A stretch of DNA of 64,000 nucleotides, taken from JAEYOM01 sp036260935. Its GTDB lineage: Bacteria; Bacillota; Clostridia; Acetivibrionales; DTU013. The notes beneath the pieces are model-generated. The model ran no database searches. It had not been told where the DNA came from and worked only from the letters and a program-made list of their open reading frames with translations. Of the stretch, positions 18,466 to 27,295 are shown piece after piece. Both the position numbers and the translations under genes were made by a program. Within the stretch, counting starts at the first letter, position 1, and every line of letters starts with the position of its first letter. Where the stretch lies: contig DATALQ010000014.1 in NCBI GenBank assembly GCA_036260935.1, forward strand, positions 90,647 through 154,646, in the 5' to 3' direction.

Positions 18466-19680
18466 TCATCCTTTAAGCTCTTCCAGTACCTTGTTGAATC
18501 TATCGGATATTGCAACCATATCCCTTTTCATCTCACGGGACTGGTCCACGCCATCCGTAGAAGCCTGTGATATGGAATCTACCAGTGCGAGCACATTGTT
18601 GACCGAGGCAAGCAGCTCTTCCGAGGTTTTGTTGAAGCCGTTCACCAGTTCGTTCATGAATAGAGCGTCTTCATTGTACTTTAAAGAGACATCCTGCATG
18701 AAGACATAATCGTCGTTCACGTCCTCCGACATGAATTCCAGCAGCCTTTTGGAGCTTGATGCCAGATTGCCGACGGAATTCTCCACCTGCTTCGTAACCT
18801 CCAGGATTTTGGACACGACTGTCTTGGATTGCTCGGCTAGTTTCCTGATTTCATCGGCGACTACCGCAAAGCCCCTTCCGGCTTCGCCTGCCTTCGCGGC
18901 CTCTATGTTTGCATTCAATGCAAGCAGGTTCGTTTTCGAAGTAATCTGAATTATGGAATCTGATAAAAAGGAAATCTGTTCGACTGTTCTCGATTCTTCA
19001 ATGGCTTTTTCCAGCTCATCCCTGGTTTCCTCGAAAACCTGCTGCGCCTTTTCTCTGGAGTTGGCGAACCGGGCTTTCATATCCTGAGCAGTTTGGTTTA
19101 TTTCGTTAACCGAAGATACGCCCTTAGAGGTTTTTGCGGCAATCTGCTGGACAGAGCCTGCGATATCAAGTGTTGCAGCGGCAACATTTTCCGAGGTATC
19201 TTCCGATTCCTTCATCGATTTTTCAAGCTTGCGGGATGCCTGACTGGCGCCTTCCATGCTTGAGCCCAACTCGACAAGAGCTTGCAGGACGGTATCTGGT
19301 AAAACGTTATTCTCATTCCCCAAGCCCGAGACTTGGCCTTTTATATATTTACAGACCCGATCCGCCGAACTTGCGAGGAATCCGATTTCATCCCCTTTGT
19401 TGATCCATTCTGAAGGGATTTCCGATGAAAATACACCCGCGGCGGCGTCGTTCAGACTTTTGGCCAGCTTTGTAATCCGCTTGTTTTTGCGAGTTTCCGA
19501 AACGTAGGAACAAACGCGCAGCACAACAGCAATTGCCGCCGCTGCCAAAGCAATCAACCGGGGCATGTTTCCGCTTTCAAAAGCAACCAGTAGTAAAAGA
19601 CAGATGGTAATCGTGATTATAAGGAGCAGGTCGATCGGGAATAAGGGGATGTGTTTCTTTAACTTCAGTCCTTTCTTCAT
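18466..19680 (-). CDS. Methyl-accepting chemotaxis protein
   Basis: The 404-residue receptor has two closely spaced membrane helices (~15-33 and ~40-60), a short linker and a cytoplasmic MCP signalling domain. The conserved hairpin is present as KTNLLALNANIEAAKAGEAG and GRGFAVVADEIRKLAEQS. There is no extracellular sensor, so it must receive its signal inside the membrane or through a cytoplasmic partner; the SpoIIAA-like protein encoded next is a candidate. It is divergent from the methyltransferase operon across 254 bp. Confidence 0.92.
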   Translation of the reverse strand: MKKGLKLKKHIPLFPIDLLLIITITICLLLLVAFESGNMPRLIALAAAAIAVVLRVCSYVSETRKNKRITKLAKSLNDAAAGVFSSEIPSEWINKGDEIGFLASSADRVCKYIKGQVSGLGNENNVLPDTVLQALVELGSSMEGASQASRKLEKSMKESEDTSENVAAATLDIAGSVQQIAAKTSKGVSSVNEINQTAQDMKARFANSREKAQQVFEETRDELEKAIEESRTVEQISFLSDSIIQITSKTNLLALNANIEAAKAGEAGRGFAVVADEIRKLAEQSKTVVSKILEVTKQVENSVGNLASSSKRLLEFMSEDVNDDYVFMQDVSLKYNEDALFMNELVNGFNKTSEELLASVNNVLALVDSISQASTDGVDQSREMKRDMVAISDRFNKVLEELKG

Positions 19681-19934
19681 TTCACAAACCTCCGGCTTTG
19701 AAATGTGTACAAGGTGTTGAAATCTTTTCCTTGGTTGAAATCATATCTTATAGCACTATTTTACAACTTGCGACAAATTAATGCAAATTTTTTATAAATT
19801 GCGCCAATGCCGCTTAAATCAGGATATATGAAAGGTGACGAATATTTGCAGCCGGCTGAAATACAATATATCGTTATACTTCCGGGTCCACGGCATTGTT
19901 TCCGTGAGGCCGGGTGAGCGAGGGGAGAGCGCCC

Positions 19935-20807
19935 TTGAAAAGAATGGGGAGAGAGACCCATAATCGAATCGATAACGATTTCTACAACAAGACGGGAGAC
20001 AGCTGGTGGCAGCCGGATTCCCCCCTTTATCTGCTGCAAGCCTCCTTTAATCCCGCACGAACCGGCTATTTCAAAAGCATACTGTTCGAGAAAATGAAAC
20101 TAGACCCCGGAGGAAAATCTGCGTTGGAGGTCGGCTGCGGAGGTGGCCTGCTCTGCGAGGAGATCGCCCGTATGGGCTTTGAAACCGGCGGAATCGATCC
20201 TTCCGGTAATTCTCTGCGAACAGCCGCAAAGCATGCCAAAGCAAGCGGTTTGTGCATCGATTACAGACAGGGAACCGGTGAAGACCTGCCGTATGTTGAG
20301 AATTCGATTGATGTTATATTTTGCTGTGATGTCCTTGAGCATGTCAACAATCCTGCAGTAGTTATTTCTGAGATATCCCGCATACTGAAACCCGGAGGGG
20401 TCTTCTTCTATGACACTATCAACAGGACAGTCCTGAGCAGGCTCGCTGCGGTCAAACTGGCACAGGAGTGGAGGCGGTGGGCCTTTGCGCCGCCGAATCT
20501 CCATGTTTGGGAGAAGTTCATAAAACCTGCAGAGTTAAATAAAATACTTTGCGATAATGGTCTGGAGGGGAAGGAACAAAGAGGCTTGAAATGGAATGCT
20601 TCAACCTTTGAATTGCTTCATTGTCTTCACTGCCGGGCTAAGGGGCTGCTGACCTACGAAGATATCGGTAAAAAGCTGCTCATGGCGGAAAGCAAAAACA
20701 AAAGCATAATGTATATGGGTTATGCCATAAAAATGAATCATAAGGATCATAATGGTCGAAGTAAATATGTTGAGGATAAGGCAGGGGGTTTTTTTGAAGG
20801 AGCCTAA
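19935..20807 (+). CDS. UbiG-like SAM-dependent methyltransferase
   Basis: The ~290-residue class I methyltransferase has motif I as ALEVGCGGGLLCEEIA, an acidic GIDPSGNS, and the DVLEHV and LKPGGVFFYDTINRT blocks typical of UbiG, which O-methylates hydroxyphenol rings in quinone synthesis. TTG 19935 with AGGGGAG 7 bp upstream is the preferred start; GTG 19914 and ATG 19944 are alternatives. The next gene overlaps its end, so it is the first gene of a tight three-gene operon with an Fe-S/FAD oxidoreductase and an SDR reductase. No other ubiquinone genes are near, so a phenolic or small-molecule O-methylation other than ubiquinone is more likely. Confidence 0.85.
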   Translation: MKRMGRETHNRIDNDFYNKTGDSWWQPDSPLYLLQASFNPARTGYFKSILFEKMKLDPGGKSALEVGCGGGLLCEEIARMGFETGGIDPSGNSLRTAAKHAKASGLCIDYRQGTGEDLPYVENSIDVIFCCDVLEHVNNPAVVISEISRILKPGGVFFYDTINRTVLSRLAAVKLAQEWRRWAFAPPNLHVWEKFIKPAELNKILCDNGLEGKEQRGLKWNASTFELLHCLHCRAKGLLTYEDIGKKLLMAESKNKSIMYMGYAIKMNHKDHNGRSKYVEDKAGGFFEGA

Positions 20808-22695
20808 TGAATGTGAAAAAGAAGGCTTATGCAGTGAAGCGCTGAGCATTTCAAGAAATTGCAGGCATTATGCCATGTGCAAGGTAGATTTTCTCGAGAC
20901 CGGCGTCTGTGCATCCGGGTCGGAAAAACACTATGCGAGTTTTTATCCCGTGGGCAGAATGGATCTATATGCAGCCCTCTCCGACGGGATGGTGCCGGTG
21001 ACTGAAAAATGTCTTGAAATCACGGACAGCTGCAACTTATGCGGCAAGTGTGATTACCAATGCTATTTCGTCAGCGAAATGCGTCCTTCCAAAGTTATGA
21101 AGGCTTTGAAACGGTATGTTAACGACTTTGTAAAAAGCGGAGGTAAAATTGTTCACTGCAGGGACGATGAAATCCTGACCGGGTTTAAAGCAATAGTTGG
21201 CGATTTTTGGGCTACCAACGATCCTGCGGTCAGAATCGCATACCATCACGACCTCTGCCCACATGTTACCTTTCACATGCCGGAGTACGTCATCCTGCCG
21301 GGTACGAAGGAAGAAATCTCATCAGTCATCAGGCTGTTGAACAGGTATGATATCCCCTACGCCGTACGCGGCAACGGCGCATCTTCCCACGGGCTGGTGT
21401 TCAGCGAGGGTGCCGTGATCGACCTGAACCGTATGAAAACCATCGAATTTCATGAAAAGAACTGGTTCGTCAAGGCGGGCCCAGGCGTTGCATCATATGA
21501 CCTGCAGTACGCCGCAAGACAAAAGGGCTACAGGGTACATACCGCAGAACCGGCGGCACTTGTTTGCGCAAATCTCATGACCTCCGGCATCCTCTCCACG
21601 TTTTCCACTACATACGGGATATCTGCCGACAACTATATAGATGCGGAGTTTGTCGGAAGGGACGGCTCTTTTTTCAGATTGAATGACATCCGTTCTCCGA
21701 ATCTTTTTTCCTTCGATCCAGCTCTCTCGGAGCATCCGCCCTTTGCCGTATGTGTATCGGTCAGCATTAAGCTGCATCCTGTCACACACGACGAAGAAGG
21801 AGTCCTCGTTCCATTTGCTTCGTTGGGCGGCGCCCTTGCCTTTGCAGAGGAATGTGCGGTCAGGCACATAGGTCTTGCCATTGGCATTCTTGGCAGCGAT
21901 TTCGTCTCGACATTCATGGCTCCTTCGAAAAAGCTTGCCGCAGCTGTGAAAAGAGTATTTGAGGAGAAACTGGATATGCCCTTTGTTGTTCTTGTTATCG
22001 GTGATCGATATGCAATGAGAGCGATCCGGGAAATGGGGCATCCCGTGATAGATCAGTCCCTTTTCAAAACGCTTTACATGGGACTTCCGTCACTGGAATC
22101 GGCAGAGTGGCTGGATCTGCTGGAAGGGCTTTCGGACGACAAATGCTATTCCTATCTTCTGCTCAGCGGGTTCGGCGAACTGGCCTCCATAGCGCTTGCA
22201 CCTTCTCCCGCCCAGTTGGCACGGACTATCGACCCCGAACTCAGAAAGGTTTTCACGGATATCTATTCAAGGCCGGAAATGAGCGACCTTGCCTGGTTGA
22301 ATACATTCAGGATACAAAGCTCGCGCTATTGCCGGGAAAATCCATGCGTTGCGCTGGTATGCTACCTCCCCGTTGATGTATCACTAATCACAGAAATCCT
22401 GCGCGGATTATGCAGTATCGCCGACAGGCATGGGATCAGAAACGGATTCGGTTTTATAACGCCGTTCGACAACGGGAAACGATGTGTTTGGGAATACGAT
22501 TATTACTTCGACAACAATGATCCGGACGGTCTGGAGCGGATCCGGCAGGCGGCCGAGGAAGCCGGCTGTTTGCTGGATGAGTACTCCCGGAAAACCGGTA
22601 CGGTGCGGCAGGTCCGTTATGTAACCAATCAGGGCTGCTGCAGGAAAGAAAATCTTCTATATGCCTGGGAGGGAGAAGAATTAAATGGCCAATAA
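20752..22695 (+). CDS. FAD-linked oxidoreductase with N-terminal 4Fe-4S cysteine cluster
   Basis: The ~647-residue protein has a Cys-rich N-terminus and one clear 4Fe-4S pattern CNLCGKCDYQC (residues ~94-104). Five more cysteines (21, 27, 37, 43, 53) could hold another metal site. An FAD-binding PCMH/GlcD-type domain follows from ~165 (YVILPGTKEEISSVIRLLN, YAVRGNGASSHG, PGVASYDLQYAA), then a C-terminal oxidase domain. Most relatives carry Fe-S domains at the C-terminus, so this order is unusual. Start may be ATG 20752 (56-bp overlap) or TTG 20794 (14-bp overlap, GGGGG upstream). Predicted role: flavin-dependent oxidation or reduction of an organic hydroxy-acid-like or ring substrate, with electrons passed through Fe-S. 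Confidence 0.8.
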   Translation: MVEVNMLRIRQGVFLKEPNECEKEGLCSEALSISRNCRHYAMCKVDFLETGVCASGSEKHYASFYPVGRMDLYAALSDGMVPVTEKCLEITDSCNLCGKCDYQCYFVSEMRPSKVMKALKRYVNDFVKSGGKIVHCRDDEILTGFKAIVGDFWATNDPAVRIAYHHDLCPHVTFHMPEYVILPGTKEEISSVIRLLNRYDIPYAVRGNGASSHGLVFSEGAVIDLNRMKTIEFHEKNWFVKAGPGVASYDLQYAARQKGYRVHTAEPAALVCANLMTSGILSTFSTTYGISADNYIDAEFVGRDGSFFRLNDIRSPNLFSFDPALSEHPPFAVCVSVSIKLHPVTHDEEGVLVPFASLGGALAFAEECAVRHIGLAIGILGSDFVSTFMAPSKKLAAAVKRVFEEKLDMPFVVLVIGDRYAMRAIREMGHPVIDQSLFKTLYMGLPSLESAEWLDLLEGLSDDKCYSYLLLSGFGELASIALAPSPAQLARTIDPELRKVFTDIYSRPEMSDLAWLNTFRIQSSRYCRENPCVALVCYLPVDVSLITEILRGLCSIADRHGIRNGFGFITPFDNGKRCVWEYDYYFDNNDPDGLERIRQAAEEAGCLLDEYSRKTGTVRQVRYVTNQGCCRKENLLYAWEGEELNGQ

Positions 22696-23860
22696 TTCGG
22701 ATCGTTCAATTGTACTGACAGGTGCGACGGGATTTCTCGGGGCTTTTCTGATGGCTGGACTGTTGGAAAGAGGTTACCGTGTGACGGTGCTGGGCCGTTC
22801 TTCGAACGGAAGGAGTCTTGTTGAAAGAGTGTCGTCACTGACCCGCTGGTTCGGTATTCATGCGGATAACAGGTTGTCGTGCGTCGAAGCCGATTTTTCC
22901 AAAAAGCATTTAGGCCTGGACGACCATATATATGGAAGCTTGTGCGCACATACGGGCAAATTGATTCACTGCGCTTCGGATACCAGCTTTTTGGAGCGAA
23001 ACCGGGCCCGTGTAATGGAAATGAACGTAAAAAGCATTTCCGCTCTGCTTGAATTTGCTGAAGATGCGGCAGTGGAAAAATTTTATTACATCAGTTCGGC
23101 TTATGCTTCAGGAATCAGGGATGGCATATGTCTGGAGTCGCCTGTTACGGGCGGCAGCTTTACCAATGTGTACGAGGAGAGCAAGGCGATGGCTGAAAAC
23201 AGTGTGATAAGCGCCTGCGAAAGGACCGGGATACCTCTTTGCATACTGCGCCCGTCCATTGTGTTCGGACATTCGGGAACAGGGATGGCTCTGAAGTTTA
23301 ATGCATTGTATTATGCAGTAAAGTCGCTGCTGGTGATCCGCGACATCTTTATTAAAGACATCCTGGAACAGGGCGGCGTACGCGCCGGACAGTGGGGCTT
23401 CCGGCTTGAAAGCGACGGAATGCTGCGTATGCCGCTGGGTATCCGCCTTAAGACTATGGGTATCGTCAACCTGGTACCAGTTGACTATTTCGTTGAGGCA
23501 GCTATGAGGATAATCGAAGAGCCCGGATCTTTCGGAATCTACCATATCACCAGCGACAACCCTCCGGAAATCACCGCACTTATGGAATATGCCGAACGCT
23601 TTCTGCACATAAGGGGCATCCGTCTGGTCCTGGGTTCCTTAGCACGGAACTCCGAGCTGAACCCTGCAGAGGAATTGTTTAATAAATTCATGGAGCAGTA
23701 TCGCCCATATCTGGCCGATACCAGAAGCTTCGACCGGAGCCGCATCGATCGCATTACCGGCGGACTTGCCGTTCCGCCGTTCCATTATGAGGTTTTCAGG
23801 CGCTGTATGAACTATGCCGTGCAGAATAACTGGGGCAGGATTAACGGGTTTCCATGCTAG
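22685..23860 (+). CDS. SDR-family NAD(P)-dependent reductase/epimerase (thioester-reductase-like)
   Basis: The 391-residue extended SDR has GATGFLGAFL (~13-22) for NAD(P) binding, a Ser-Tyr-Lys catalytic set with YISSAYASG and VYEESKAMAE, and LRPSIVFG. The pattern best matches the NAD-binding-4 group, which includes fatty-acyl and carboxylic-acid/thioester reductases, or UDP-sugar epimerase relatives. Its ATG overlaps the end of the oxidoreductase gene by 11 bp, so translation is coupled. With the methyltransferase it may complete a short pathway that reduces, oxidises and methylates one small molecule. Substrate unknown. Confidence 0.82.
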   Translation: MANNSDRSIVLTGATGFLGAFLMAGLLERGYRVTVLGRSSNGRSLVERVSSLTRWFGIHADNRLSCVEADFSKKHLGLDDHIYGSLCAHTGKLIHCASDTSFLERNRARVMEMNVKSISALLEFAEDAAVEKFYYISSAYASGIRDGICLESPVTGGSFTNVYEESKAMAENSVISACERTGIPLCILRPSIVFGHSGTGMALKFNALYYAVKSLLVIRDIFIKDILEQGGVRAGQWGFRLESDGMLRMPLGIRLKTMGIVNLVPVDYFVEAAMRIIEEPGSFGIYHITSDNPPEITALMEYAERFLHIRGIRLVLGSLARNSELNPAEELFNKFMEQYRPYLADTRSFDRSRIDRITGGLAVPPFHYEVFRRCMNYAVQNNWGRINGFPC

Positions 23861-23885
23861 CAACGGTCTCGCGAACTCGGGTCTG

Positions 23886-24674
23886 TCAGGCGGGAACAAC
23901 AACGACCGGCAGGCTGGCTCCTTTAAGCCGGGTAATTTCATTAACATCGCTTTTATCGTCGGTTACGAGCATATTTAAATCATTAAGATTACAGATCACT
24001 TTAAAGCCTGATTTTCCGACTTTTGAGTGATCAGCCAGCGCAATACTTCGATTGGCATGTTTAATCATCATTTGCTTTATATTAACTTCCTTGGGATCGG
24101 TTATGGTAATGCCAGCCTGCGAGGATACGCCGTTGGGCGCCAAAAAAAAGATATCCGAACGGACCGTCTCCAATATTTTCTGGGTTATCTCATCTTGAAA
24201 CGAGTATGTAAGCATGTTATAGTAACCGCCAACCACATATAAGTTTACTTTCTGGGATTTGGCAAGGATGGAAGCGGATATAAGTGAATTCGTAATTGCC
24301 GTTAATTCCAGCTGTGATTCCACGATCTTTTGGGCGAGGATGGCGTTGGTCGAACCTGAATCCAAAGTGATAATTTGACCGGGAGTTAAAATATTCCGGA
24401 CGACATAGTCGGCAATTGCTTGTTTCTCGGCATTAAGGACGGATGTCCGCAGTATTACATCCGTATTGTAGGTTGTGTTTTCGGTGGCGACAGCTCCACC
24501 GTAAGTTCTTTTAATGAATCCTTGTTCTTCAAGGTAGCGCAGATCATTTCTTATGGTAGCTTCGCTACAATGTAAAATTTCGCAGAATTCATCGACATTC
24601 AGCAATTTGTTGGTAATTAAAAGGTTGCGTATTTTATTGTGGCGCGCGGCTCTGCTATCCAAGGACTTACTCAT
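23886..24674 (-). CDS. DeoR/GlpR-family transcriptional regulator
   Basis: The 262-residue protein has the DeoR helix-turn-helix (~15-70, with VDEFCEILHCSEATIRNDLRYLE split as VDEFCEILHC and EATIRNDLRYLEEQGFIKR). A sugar-phosphate-isomerase-like effector domain follows, with TLDSGSTN, ITNSL and VVGGYY. Such regulators bind a phosphorylated sugar or related metabolite. It is divergent from the nitrilase gene, with a perfect palindrome and two degenerate copies in the 283-bp gap. It probably controls the nitrilase/serine hydrolase genes and itself. Confidence 0.93.
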   Translation of the reverse strand: MSKSLDSRAARHNKIRNLLITNKLLNVDEFCEILHCSEATIRNDLRYLEEQGFIKRTYGGAVATENTTYNTDVILRTSVLNAEKQAIADYVVRNILTPGQIITLDSGSTNAILAQKIVESQLELTAITNSLISASILAKSQKVNLYVVGGYYNMLTYSFQDEITQKILETVRSDIFFLAPNGVSSQAGITITDPKEVNIKQMMIKHANRSIALADHSKVGKSGFKVICNLNDLNMLVTDDKSDVNEITRLKGASLPVVVVPA

Positions 24675-24794
24675 AACTTTCCCCGTTTCTTTGCCATTTC
24701 AATTAGAGAATTCAATAATTTATTATAACATATCAAGGCAGCACTACAATGTTTCATTATTACTATCGTATTTGATTATTAAAAATATTGACTT

Positions 24795-24876
24795 CGATAA
24801 TATATATTCTTATAATATAACCAAATGTATTACCGGTAATCCATCAGATACATATATTATCGTATGCGATAATATA
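24795..24876. promoter_or_regulatory. Candidate DeoR operator cluster: perfect inverted repeat plus half site
   Basis: TATATTATCG (24853-24862) and CGATAATATA (24867-24876) form a perfect 10-bp inverted repeat with a 4-bp spacer TATG. The half-site CGATAATATA recurs at 24795-24804, and a degenerate TATCGTAT element lies near 24765-24780. The array lies between the DeoR gene and the divergent nitrilase gene, whose start is 82 bp from the palindrome. Binding is inferred from position. Confidence 0.65.
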
Positions 24877-24957
24877 ATTATTAAATTCATCAATAGTAGA
24901 AAAGGGGGATACCCCTCATTGACCAGAAATAAATAAATGTATAACCGGAGGTTTGCC

Positions 24958-25974
24958 ATGAACAGGAAAATAAAAGTAGCTTCAGTGCAATTTGAATCCG
25001 TACCTGGGGACAAGGGACGCAATCTATCAAAAATACAGAGCTTCGTCGAGGCCGCGGCAGAACAAAGTGTGGAAATCATAGCTTTTCCCGAGTGCTGCAT
25101 TACAGGGTACTGGTTTATGCGGCATTTATCGAGGGATCAGATGATATCACTTGCAGAACCGCTTTTTGACGGCCCGTCTTGCCAATTTCTCATGGGATTA
25201 TCGAAAAGACACAATATGACAATTGGTGCAGGACTAATCGAGATCGCGCCGGATGGAAGGATTTACAAGCCATATGTCGTTGCAATGCCGGATGGCACAT
25301 TCCAAAGGCACCGGAAACTGCATCCCTTTGTAAACGAAAACATAGAATGCGGCAATGAATATACGGTGTTTGATACACCGCACGGCTGCAGGATAGGAGT
25401 GCTTATTTGCTACGATAACAACATAATTGAAAACGCCAGAATCAATGCAATAAGAGGAGCCCAGATACTGTTGGCTCCGCATCAGACCGGAGGCTGCAGA
25501 ACGAACAATACAAATGTCATGGGCGTAGTCGACAGGGAAGTATGGGATAACAGGTTTATTAACCCTGAAGAAATCGAGAGGGAGTTAAAGGGTCCGAAGG
25601 GGCGGGAATGGTTAATGCGCTGGCTTCCTTCCAGGGCTCACGATAACGGAATGTACGTTATTTTCAGTAATGGGGTAGGCGTTGACGATGATGAAATAAG
25701 GACAGGAAATTCCATGATAATCGACCCTTATGGCAGAATCGCCGCTGAAACATGGAAAGCCGGCGATGATATGGTTATTGCCGATATCGACTTGTCAATA
25801 ATACCGGGAAGCACCGGCAGGGGCTGGTTAATTACAAGACGTCCGGAAATTTACGGGGAATTGTCCAGACCAACAGGGATGGAGAAAAGTACACGCGAAG
25901 TAGTTTTGAGCAGGAAGGGGCAAGACGGGATGGGGCTGAAGACGCCGCTCGCCCGTCCATTAGACGATAAGTAG
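24958..25974 (+). CDS. Nitrilase/carbon-nitrogen hydrolase family protein
   Basis: The 338-residue protein starts at ATG 24958 behind GGAGG. It carries the Glu-Lys-Cys triad of the family: Glu45 in AFPECCITG, Lys120 in RHRKLHPF and Cys151 in VLICYDNN. This class cleaves C-N bonds in amides, nitriles or carbamoyl groups. A C-terminal extension includes WLPSRAHDNGMYVIFSNGVG, typical of aliphatic amidase and N-carbamoyl amino acid hydrolase relatives. The substrate is not readable. It lies in a group with a serine hydrolase gene 130 bp downstream and under a DeoR-like regulator. Confidence 0.88.
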   Translation: MNRKIKVASVQFESVPGDKGRNLSKIQSFVEAAAEQSVEIIAFPECCITGYWFMRHLSRDQMISLAEPLFDGPSCQFLMGLSKRHNMTIGAGLIEIAPDGRIYKPYVVAMPDGTFQRHRKLHPFVNENIECGNEYTVFDTPHGCRIGVLICYDNNIIENARINAIRGAQILLAPHQTGGCRTNNTNVMGVVDREVWDNRFINPEEIERELKGPKGREWLMRWLPSRAHDNGMYVIFSNGVGVDDDEIRTGNSMIIDPYGRIAAETWKAGDDMVIADIDLSIIPGSTGRGWLITRRPEIYGELSRPTGMEKSTREVVLSRKGQDGMGLKTPLARPLDDK

Positions 25975-26103
25975 TTTATTGTTTATACTAAAAAAGTAAA
26001 TAGAAAAATTTTGTATGATATGGTATTTTAATTGAATAACGGTGGATTTGAATGAATATGTTTTTTGGAAACTTACGGCCGCATTGCGGGGAAGGAGAGA
26101 AAT

Positions 26104-27273
26104 ATGGGGGAAATGATTTTACAACGGGGTCATATAGATGAGATTCCCGAAATTGTCGGATATGACAGCAGCAGATTCGATACACTGAACTCACACCTTT
26201 GGAAAATGATCGATGACAAGCGCCTCATAGGTGCAAGCTATTGTATAGCCAGAAATGACAAGGTCGTCGCAAACAACGCGTTGGGCTTCAGCAGCTATAA
26301 GAGGGAACAGGGCGGGTTCATGAAAACCGATACTGTCATGGGGGCTGCCTCAGTCACCAAGTTTGTTACAACTGTTGCTGTGTTCAAGCTTGTAGAGGAC
26401 GGCTTCATCCGCCCCGACGAACAAATGTCACGTTATATTCCGCAGATGAATAAAGAACCCTTTAAGGATATTACGATCGCACAAGTACTGTCACATTCCT
26501 CAGGCCTTCCGTTTGATTCGGATGACGAAGGAAGTCCTTATACGTACATAAATAACTGCAAGAAGGGCGATGACTGGATAGAGGCCGGACTGAAGGCGGG
26601 AGTCTCATGCAAGCCCGGAGAACAGTGGATCTATTCTTCCTTCGGTTTCTCTCTGCTTGGGGCGCTGATCCAAAATGTTGCAGGAGTCAGGGCAGAGGAG
26701 TACATCACGAAGAATATACTTGAGCCTTTGGGCATGAGGGACTCCAGCTTCAAACCCGGCCCTGAACTCGGCAGGCGCCACTTAAGGCAGTTTGAAGAGT
26801 ACGAGAAAGAGATCGATAATATGATCAGCGGCATATCAGATCCGGAAGCTGAAAACAGTATCTGGAGTGAAGTGCCCGATACAGCCGGAGGGCTGCACTC
26901 TACAATTGGAGATTTGTCCCGGTTTGCAAGAATGCTGTGTAACGGCGGACGGTTGGGTAATGTCAGGGTATTGGGGAAAATGGCAATTGAAAAAATGCGC
27001 ACCAAATATCTGTTTAACGTTCCCAATTACTGCTGGGGGGCAAAGGATAAGGAAAGGCTGTACGGTATGGGACCCGATCTGCGCAGGGGAGACGCCATCA
27101 TTACGAGCCCCGATTTCTTTTTCCATGAAGGCTGGGGATACCTGTGCGTAGCGGTCGATCCGAGGGAAAAGCTGGCCGCCGTATGGATGGTTCCATATAC
27201 CGACGGTAACGTATGGCATCCCGAAAGCCTTTTAAATGTAAAGAACATAATCTGGTCCGGTTTGATATGGTAA
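26104..27273 (+). CDS. Beta-lactamase-family serine hydrolase
   Basis: The ~389-residue protein starts at ATG 26104 with AAGGAG upstream. It contains the S-x-x-K active site as ASVTK (Ser83-Lys86), a Tyr motif in WIYSSFGFS and, near the end, HEGWG in place of the usual KTG. This describes class C-type serine hydrolases, including esterases and peptidases rather than true beta-lactamases. No signal peptide is present, so it should act in the cytoplasm. Its pairing with a nitrilase suggests joint processing of an amide- or ester-linked compound. It ends at a bidirectional terminator shared with the GH27 gene. Confidence 0.88.
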   Translation: MGEMILQRGHIDEIPEIVGYDSSRFDTLNSHLWKMIDDKRLIGASYCIARNDKVVANNALGFSSYKREQGGFMKTDTVMGAASVTKFVTTVAVFKLVEDGFIRPDEQMSRYIPQMNKEPFKDITIAQVLSHSSGLPFDSDDEGSPYTYINNCKKGDDWIEAGLKAGVSCKPGEQWIYSSFGFSLLGALIQNVAGVRAEEYITKNILEPLGMRDSSFKPGPELGRRHLRQFEEYEKEIDNMISGISDPEAENSIWSEVPDTAGGLHSTIGDLSRFARMLCNGGRLGNVRVLGKMAIEKMRTKYLFNVPNYCWGAKDKERLYGMGPDLRRGDAIITSPDFFFHEGWGYLCVAVDPREKLAAVWMVPYTDGNVWHPESLLNVKNIIWSGLIW

Positions 27274-27295
27274 AGCTGGCTATTTAGCCAGCTTT
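27272..27295. terminator. Bidirectional terminator between serine hydrolase and GH27 genes
   Basis: AAAGCTGGCTA (27272-27282) pairs perfectly with TAGCCAGCTTT (27285-27295). The hairpin overlaps both stop codons and can serve both converging genes, though T tracts are short. Confidence 0.7.
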
